Part shown: in pieces, positions 57,110 to 64,000 of the stretch
Numbering within the stretch: position 1 is the stretch's first letter
How the letters are laid out: every line of letters starts with the position of its first letter
From: Heracleum sosnowskyi
Lineage: Eukaryota; Streptophyta; Magnoliopsida; Apiales; Apiaceae
NCBI GenBank assembly: GCA_030848705.1
Contig: CM061245.1
Span: 59,546,006-59,610,005 of the forward strand
Reading direction: 5' to 3'
DNA: 64,000 bases
Notes under the pieces: generated by a model
What the model was told of the DNA's origin: nothing
The model's input: the letters and a program-made list of their open reading frames with translations, nothing else
Databases searched by the model: none
Made by a program: the position numbers and the translations under genes

Positions 57110-58106
57110 TGTTAGGAATATGTTATTCTTGATGATAAACATAAAACACTTAGTAGAATTTGTGTAAAGTCACTTTGTAGCTGTCAACGAAATGGCATGC
57201 TTTGCAGCATTCCGTTGACAGGAAGCTCATCAACGAAATGAGTGTTGTAGCAATTATATTGTACAATACTTCTCAAATGATAGGCATTCTGTTATATGTA
57301 TTAGATAGGTTTTCTAAGTCATGTTGACTAAGTACTAGATAGGCAAAATAGGTTGGTTAATTGTAAATATATTATGCCTTGTAATTTTGCCTAAGTGAAG
57401 ACATGTCAACGGTATGGAGTTTACTCATCAACGAAACGAGGGAAACACCATCAACGGAATGAAGAATAAAGCTATCAACGAAACACATCTCCCTGCTATC
57501 AACGAATCATTATTGCTTTTCTGAATAGTTGACAAAGTGATAGTGACAGTTTACTGAACAGATCTAAAGGTGATATGGAAGTGTACTTTGCATTGGAAAC
57601 CATTAAAATGGACATGGGGAATAAGGAAACATCCCAGTTTCCAATTGGGTCTTGGGAGTGATCATAATAAGCATGAAGACAAAAGCAAGGATCTCCAAGG
57701 ACCACTGGACAAAGGGATGAAAAGCAAACTATTGGCGGTTACTCATTGTACTTTTAGTGTAGACAAAAATAGGGTTGTAAACTTGGGGATATATAACCAA
57801 GTGTAGCAGTTACTTTAATAGTAGAGAAGAAAAACAAATAGTTTGTATTAGCTATCCTTGAGAGCATTCTTCTCTACAACCTTGTAACTGAGCAGCTGTG
57901 TACTTTTGTATCACAGATTATTTTCGCAATAAAAATCACTTCAGTTGGATCATCAAACAATCCAACTGAAATTATTTATGTGCCTGTGATTTTTACTTTA
58001 AGTTCAGTTTTTATTTGTAAGTTGTTTTAAGTTTAAGAAATATCAAGAATTGTATTCAACCCCCCCCCCCCCTTCTACAATTCTGTTAGGTCATTTGGGA
58101 TTAACA
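57110..58106 (+). repeat. 3' LTR of element C
   Basis: 997 bp; eight family motifs. It lacks the 23-bp internal duplication of the 5' LTR and has two more C in the C run. Followed by the target duplication ATAGC. Confidence 0.92.
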
Positions 58107-59079
58107 ATAGCCACCCTTTGTACTATTTGAGGAAGAAGAACTACCTCTCTGGAATCTGGGGTTGAACTTAAGATTATGATTTCTTCTGAATCTGAAGTTC
58201 CCAAACTTCTTCACTATCATTGCCATTGATTTATCTTCCAACTGTTCAAGCTCTTCCATGGAATAGAAGTCACCATCAGATTGACTTGTGGATGTAAAGC
58301 CATATTCAGCTACAGTAACATCCTTGTCAGAACTGGAAAGTTGAACAACCTTCTCTTCCAGTTTCTGTGGAACTTCTGCCACAAGTGCAGTAGACATACT
58401 GACCACTTTACCTATCCCATAGATTTCCTTCTGTTGAATCTGTTCCAGTTCATAGGTTTTCAAAACACCATATAGTCTTTCCAGTGAAATCTCACCTAAG
58501 TCCCTTGCTTCTCTAATGGCTGAAATACTTAAGAAGGAACTTCTTGTTTATTTCCTTGATGGTGTAATGCTTTCCATGAAGATTCAGATCATTCATCAAT
58601 TTATTGTATCTCTCAAAAACATCAGAGATTCCTTCACCCGGATTAGATCTAAAGTGTTCATATGAAGATGTAAGAATTTCCATTTTATTTTCTTTGACTT
58701 CTTCTGTCCCTTCATTGATTATCTCAATCGTATCCTAAATGTGTTTAGCATCTACACAATTTAAAACATGATTGTGCATGATTGGATCTAGACAATCAAC
58801 CAGAATTAACTGTAAGCTTGCATCCAGAGAAACATCTTCTTTTTCATCAGCTGTATAGTCTTTTGGGTCTTTGGGATACATCCTAGCAACTTGAGTAACA
58901 ACATTATTCTCAATATGCTCTTCTTCAACAACTATAGAAATTTTTGGTCCGTTCTTCAATACACCAAGATACTTTGGATTTGCCAATTGAAGAAATAAGA
59001 GCATCTTCTTCTTCCACATTGGATAGTGCTCTTTACTGAATATAGGAATTTTGACGGCTTCAACTTTTTGAGTAGTCAT
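58107..59079 (-). pseudogene. Element D' gag, proximal part
   Basis: Minus-strand gag from ATG 59079 (MTTQKVEAVKIPIFSKEHY). It is homologous to gag D throughout: FLQLANPKYLGVLKNGPKI, ILVDCLDPIMHNHVLNC and MKTYELEQIQQKEIYGIGK. A TAG near 58735 and a frameshift near 58520-58530 break it. It is cut at GGY by element C and continues at 45032 with KTGTVDRSIIRCFNC. Compared with D it keeps the zinc-knuckle His. Confidence 0.8.
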
Positions 59080-59162
59080 CTTGAATTTTTATAAGAATAA
59101 AAATTTGAACGTTCTTGATAAATCACAAAACTATGGATCTTGATTTGTGCGTCAATCAATTA

Positions 59163-59176
59163 GCTCTGATACCAAT
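59163..59176 (-). other. Primer-binding site of element D'
   Basis: GCTCTGATACCAAT on the plus strand, that is ATTGGTATCAGAGC on the minus strand, directly inside the LTR. Confidence 0.85.
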
Positions 59177-60514
59177 TGTTAGGTCCTGATAAGTTTGTAG
59201 AAGGGGGCGTTGAATATAAACGGTACTGTTTTCTCGAATTTGTTCGGTTCTTAATTTAACAATCCAAGAACAAATAAGTGCGGAATTAAATGAAACAAAA
59301 TTCAAGTTAAATATAAATTATATTAAACTTGATAGGTGTTACAATTACAGTACAGATTACAATGTCTGAATCTCAAACTATTTAAAACAAATCTAGAATA
59401 AATTCGACATGAATTTATCTATTTTTGTAATAAAAAGATCGAATACTAAAAAGTAGTTCGAGATCAATTCTAGGGATAATGATCCGCTAGATAGTCAAAC
59501 AAGTACAAGTAAATAACTTCTAGTGGTTTGGATATAACATTAACTGCTAGAATTTAATTCACTTGAAATTTGAAGCTCGGCAGTTAGTTCTTCAGGTAAG
59601 AGCAGAGAGAAAGATAATATGTTTTGCTTTTCTGTCTTGAAAATGTATGTTATCTACTTTATGTCTTCTTTTTGATATATTGCACGCCTCCTTTATTGAA
59701 TGACAATGACTATCAAATGACTTGACATGACGGTCCAAAATGGATTGCAATGACTATCGGGGTGACTACTACTGAACTATAATGACTAACCATTTGAACT
59801 GCAACGACTCTCGGTATGACTACCTGAGATAGTCATTCCAGTTCATTTCCTTAGTCATATAAGCTTAACATGACTATCAATATGCTGGCATGACATTCTG
59901 TATGAATATCCTTGATAGTCATGCCAATACATATTTCATAGTCATTCCATTACATTACTAATTCTACTTTAATTAATCTTATAATTAATTTAAGGAATAA
60001 ATTAATTCTTGTTGAATTAATTTATTGAATAAATTAATTAATTGAGTTAATTAATTAAAAGAGAATTAATATACGTCCTTGATAGTAGAAACAATTCTTG
60101 AACCACTGAGATTAATGATGAACTTCCACTGTATGGTGTTGACACTCAATGTACTGTCTGGTTTATGAGTGACTACCTGCAATGACGGTTCTTCATCTTT
60201 TTACTTTAAGCGGTGGTTTTTTTTCCCTTTATCAAACACTGTAACATGTATACTTGCTGTCACACAGTAGAAATCTCTGTCAATTTAATAGATCCACTTT
60301 CTTGAATACTTCACTGAGGCTTGATCAAATAAATGAACTTATTTCAATGTAGAATTACTTCAAGTCTGTAGATTGACTTTAATCTTCATTCTTTTGACTG
60401 ATATTACCTTCTGAGATTCCTGTGACAATTGAATTATTATTTACTTATTAAATTCTTGTTTAAGTTGAGTCGAATCCTCAATGTTTACAAATAGGCCTAT
60501 ACATATGTCTTTCA
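59177..60514 (-). repeat. LTR of element D' (reversed)
   Basis: 1,338 bp, minus-strand TGAAAGACATATG to CCTAACA, homologous to the D LTR. Its motif block (about 59700-59960) uses GATAGTCATTCC and GATAGTCATGCC instead of the D form GATAGTCTTTCC. The terminal hairpin is decayed by one base (GTTTATA/TACAAAC). Confidence 0.8.
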
Positions 60515-61016
60515 AGAAGCATGCTAGATCCAAAACTACTAGTCCTCCTAAAGTTAGAGTAGACACATTTATATCTAAGCCTAATCAGAAAGTTGTTAAG
60601 GTTGGTTATAAGTGGAAATGCTCATTCATTAAGGAAGTTGAAGTGGTTAAAATCAAGAATGTTGTTTTGCCTGACAAAGGTCAATTCTTTAAGTATGTCG
60701 GACCCAATGAAATTTGGGTACCGAAGAAGGTCTAATCAGTTTGATATTGCAGGGCGTGAAACAGGTGAACCGGGTTGTGTGGATTCTGGACAGTGGATGT
60801 TCAAGGCATATGCCTGGAGATAGAGCCCTGCTATCAAATGTGGTTGAGAAAGCTGGCCTAGTGGTTACCTTTGGAGATAACAGCAAGGGTATAACTGAAG
60901 GATATGGCTATTTGAAAACTGGAAATGTTATCATTGAAGATGTATCTGTTGTGGAAGGTCTTAAGCACAATCTTCTTAGTATCAGTCAATTCTATGACAG
61001 GGGATATGCAACACTT
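60515..61016 (+). pseudogene. Copia gag C-terminus and protease fragment
   Basis: Plus-strand coding begins immediately after the LTR end: KKHARSKTTSPPKVRV to YVGPNEIWVPKKV, homologous to the end of gag C (ETWVPKST), then a stop. In another frame follow protease WILDSGCSRHMPGD and the pre-integrase region KHNLLSISQFYDRGY. It is cut at 61016 by a second LTR piece. It has the same gag-pol frame change and GCAG/GG junction as element C. Probably derived from a D-type element. Confidence 0.78.
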
Positions 61017-61353
61017 TGACGGTTCTTCATCTTTTGACTTTAAGCGGTGGTTCTTTTTCTTTTCCCTTTATCAAACACTGTAACATGTACACTCGCTGTC
61101 ACACAATAGAAATCTCTGTCAATTTAATAGATCCACTTTCTTGAATACTTCATTGAAGCTTGATCAAATAAATTAACTTCTTTCAATGTAGAATTACTTC
61201 AAGTATGTAGATTAACTTTAATCTTCATTCTTTTGACTGATTTTACCTTCTGAGATTCTTGTGACAATTGAATTATTATTTACTTATTACATTCTTGTTT
61301 AATTTGAGTCGAATCCTCGATGTTTACAAATAGGCCTATACATATGCCTTTCA
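61017..61353 (-). repeat. Partial second copy of the D'-type LTR start
   Basis: 337 bp corresponding to 60183-60514, ending at the same LTR terminus CTTTCA, with several substitutions and small indels. With its partner it brackets the gag-protease fragment. Confidence 0.8.
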
Positions 61354-61610
61354 ATCTCCCTATATTTGTTTGTTAGAGAATAACAACCAAATACCTAGAG
61401 GATAACTCAACTAATTTAAACAAGAAAAAAAAAGACATTAAGAGCCAAGTAAATAATAAAAAATTCTGGTTTATATATAACTTTTTACAAATTCAAACAT
61501 TAAAGATAACTACAAGATAGATGTTTCTCTAGAATGAACATATGAATACATTGATTCTATCTTGATTTACCTAAGCTCTAAACATATTACAATAAAAACT
61601 GAGCTTGAGA

Positions 61611-63938
61611 TCAATTGTCTTGATCACTCATTTCACCTTCCTCCAAAGCATCTATCAATTCTTTGTCAAGCACACGATCATTTTCAGATGTGAGATTTAC
61701 TGGTCTGACTAGTTGAGTTGTGACTTTCTTCAGCCTATTCTTCAACTGATGATACCTTTGATGTTGGCTATGCAATAATCTTGAATAATGTCAGTGACTT
61801 CAGTCTTTTCTTGAGAAGCAAACCCAGTGGTCCTTAACATGATTTCTAACTTCACCAGATGCAATGCAGGGTAACTCTTTAAAGAAACAGGATCCACTCC
61901 GCAGGATTGAAGTTCTCTACCTTTGTAAAATTTGACTTCAAATGACACATCTACAATCTGAGGACTGGCCCTTATAGCATATTCTCTTAGTTTCTCATAT
62001 AGCAATACATTCAAGTGAGATGATTCTTTAACTCTGCTCATGAGAACCCAAAGCTCTGACAAAGATCTACTTGCAAAGCAGTCCAGTGAGACCGTGAGAG
62101 ATCCTATACTTTGACAAGATACATAGATGATCATCTCATTTCTGAATTTGTCAAATCCAGTGATAATCCTTGAGATTTCTTCCTGTAAGGCTTTCATGTA
62201 CACTGAATTATCTGGATTGACATTTTTGAACTTTTGAAGAAGGCCAATAAACCAGTGTTCTAAAAAGCGCAAAGCGGTCTGAAGCGGTGAGAGGACCTTC
62301 TAGCGTTTAAGCGGCTAAGAGGACGCTTAAGCGGAATTTTAAGCGGGCCACTAATCGGATTAATAATATATATTTTTAAATTTTTAAATATAATATTATT
62401 ACATGTAAAATTAAAATTATATAATAATTAAGTAATAAGAATTTAAAGATAAAACATTTTTAATCAAAAAAGGTATTTTAAAATTTTATGATAATTATAG
62501 TAAAATTATAATAAACATTATTATTTGAAAATTAAAAAAATAGCAGGTCAACATCATTTTGACCGCTTAAATCCGCTTAATGACCGCTTAATCCGCTTAC
62601 TAGACTGCTTAATCTTCAAAAACACATAAAATTTTTATTTAATCATTTTTAAGTCATCCGCTTAATCGGTCAACAACCCGCTTAAGTGGGCTTTGACCGC
62701 CTAAACTTTTTTAACCGTTTTAAAACCCGATTATGCACTAATCGCAGCGTTTACATCCCGCTTCCGCATAGTCGCCTGCATAAGCACCCGCATAAAATGC
62801 TTTTTAGAACACTGCAATAAACTCTCGATCATTGTTTGATCCTTTCCGAGGGAGTGCAAACATCTCCTTTTCTTTGCTCCATCTGTCACCCTTCTTCAAT
62901 CTGATATCCAACTTCCGGTCTTTAACTTCTAAGCTGTGAAGACGTTGTTTCTCTTCATGCTCAGCTTTTTGAATTTGAAGTTTTTCAGAAATGATTTGAG
63001 ATGCCTTTGCACTCTCATCTTGTCTTCTCCTTAGATCTACCCGTTGCTGCCTCAGCTCCTTCTCAAATACAGGGTCAGGGTTGTATAGATCATCTTGCTC
63101 ATCACAGTCAGCAAAGTCACCTACTTCTTCAACTTCCTCCTCACCAAAGATTTCTTCAGGAATGGTCTCTTCATGGACATCATCCTCCTGAACACCAAAT
63201 ATGTCAAAATCATCATGCCCATCCTGGTAATAGAGATCATCTTCAAGCATTGACTGCTTCCCTTTGCCCTTATCTTTTCCAAAAGCTCCCCCAGCTTCCC
63301 CTCCTTGTTCTCCTCCTTTCTTCTCCCCCTTAGTTGAGGAATCCTCTACAGATTTAGATTTATGTGCTTCAGGATTTATCTCTATCCTATCTCCAGCATA
63401 TCCTCCATCTCCTTGATCATCATCATCATCATCATTCATCATCACCATCATCTCCTTCAAAGAAAGTTTTCTGCTCAGCAGTAGGTTGGTGAGAATTCTT
63501 GATCATCAGATACAAGTGCTTCATGCCTTCATTTAGATGCTCCATTCCTCCTTCTATCATTTCAAACCTTGCAGCATCAAACAGTTGATTTTCATCCATT
63601 GTTTTCTGAATTAAGTCCACTTTAGCAGAGATTGAAGCAATGTCCTTGACACTTTCTGAGATCTGAGCATTAGAATCTGATAGACCAGAAATGTCTGAAG
63701 CCACTAGGAGCTGAGATTTTTGAATGGCATTAAGCTTGGGGAATAGAGAAGTCTTCAGGCTTTCTACATCATTCTTGATTAGTCCCAGCTGATTATTGAC
63801 AGAGGTGGAAGAAGAAGACCGTTCAACCACATGTGCTTGTAGAATTTCTTTCTCAGCTTGGGTTTTGGATAGTTGTTGTTGTAGAGCAGCTATCTGAGCT
63901 AATAACGAAGCAGTGTTTGTGTCAGTGTGTGCACTCAC
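61611..63938 (-). pseudogene. Fragment E env-like ORF, split by a MITE
   Basis: Minus-strand pieces: 63938-63432 (coiled coil, LLAQIAALQQQLSKTQAEKE), 63460-62823 (acidic, with EDSSTKGEK shared with element A, then a Gln/Arg/Glu-rich helix RQQRVDLRRRQDESAK), and 62244-61742 (LQEEISRIITGFDKF to LRTTGFASQEK, resembling the C-terminal globular part of the A ORF). A frameshift near 61750 leads to the natural end GEMSDQDN at 61611. The frame joins across the MITE when the insert and one 8-bp duplication are ignored. A further shift lies near 63440-63460. No function is assigned. Confidence 0.68.
62253..62814. mobile_element. hAT-type MITE, 562 bp
   Basis: Perfect 16-bp terminal inverted repeats CAGTGTTCTAAAAAGC / GCTTTTTAGAACACTG and a perfect 8-bp target duplication CAATAAAC (62245-62252, 62815-62822), the hAT pattern. 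Inside, AAGCGG is repeated about 12 times: direct near the left end, reverse (CCGCTT) near the right end. The centre is AT-rich. No coding capacity, so it is mobilised in trans. Confidence 0.93.
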
Positions 63939-64000
63939 CTCAATTTCTCAACACTAGTTGTCTATCTCCCGAGTCTGATGATCTACCTGCAGTAAAAATC

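Larger units (their letters stand above)
45033..58106 (+). mobile_element. SIRE-like copia element C, complete but disabled
   Basis: 5' LTR 45033-46050, primer site 46051-46064, gag, pol, env-like ORF, purine tract TTGGGGGAGAT (57099-57109), 3' LTR 57110-58106. A perfect target duplication ATAGC flanks it (45028-45032, 58107-58111). LTRs differ by about seven substitutions, a 23-bp duplication and poly-C length by eye. Each gene carries stops or frameshifts. Confidence 0.93.
61354..64000 (-). mobile_element. Copia element fragment E (env-like region), minus strand
   Basis: Carries a minus-strand env-like ORF related to that of element A, plus about 250 bp of 3' non-coding sequence (61354-61610). 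No LTR is recognised on either side within the window. Confidence 0.6.

Noticed and set aside
40323..60519. AGAAT and AGAAG as a target duplication around the D/D' pair
   Set aside because: Only four of five bases match, and the two flanks (AT-rich non-coding versus copia coding) do not look like one former site.

Overview
The window is a retrotransposon graveyard from a flowering plant, probably a eudicot with a repeat-rich genome. Every recognisable coding block belongs to a plant LTR-retrotransposon lineage (Ty3/gypsy Athila-like and Tat-like; Ty1/copia SIRE/Maximus-like). Initiator-Met-tRNA primer sites (TTGGTATCAGAGC) and a hAT MITE fit this. I see no host gene, tRNA, rRNA or CRISPR.

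Layout. 1-8970: right part of an Athila-like element whose gag-pro block plus a cut LTR forms a 3,312-bp near-identical tandem array, closed by one complete LTR. It sits inside the pol of copia element A (8971-16489: end of pol, env-like ORF, 3' LTR). A in turn sits inside the pol of copia element B (16490-24120: RT/RNase H, antisense ORF, env-like ORF, 3' LTR). 24121-25519 and 38765-40327 are AT-rich old DNA made of degenerate duplications. Between them lies an intact young Tat element (25520-38764; 905-bp LTRs differing at 3 sites by eye, TSD CTATC, uninterrupted 2,028-aa gag-pol, plus a spliced antisense gene). 40328-60514 holds two related copia elements, D and D', joined tail to tail as a large inverted repeat. 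D carries a reversed RT fragment flanked by a 75-bp duplication. D' is split by SIRE-like element C (45033-58106, TSD ATAGC). 60515-61353 is a copia gag-protease fragment between duplicated LTR ends. 61354-64000 is a minus-strand env-like ORF (E) split by a hAT MITE (62253-62814, TSD CAATAAAC).

Most interesting signals. (1) Each SIRE-like family carries its own short motif in both orientations: TTCGATRGTTTT in A, ATCAGGATT in B, TCAACGRWA in C, GATAGTCTTTCC in D and GATAGTCATNCC in D'. The motifs cluster in the LTR (upstream of the TATA box where one is visible), in the spacer before the env-like ORF, and, in B and C, inside low-constraint coding spacers where they are read in different frames. 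(2) The last ~50 nt of these LTRs form a stem-loop with a C-rich loop whose stem sequence differs between families while pairing is kept. (3) The Tat antisense gene has phase-consistent introns and its own TATA-like box. Together the first two suggest element-specific recognition and an RNA structure beside the primer site; both are inferences from sequence alone.
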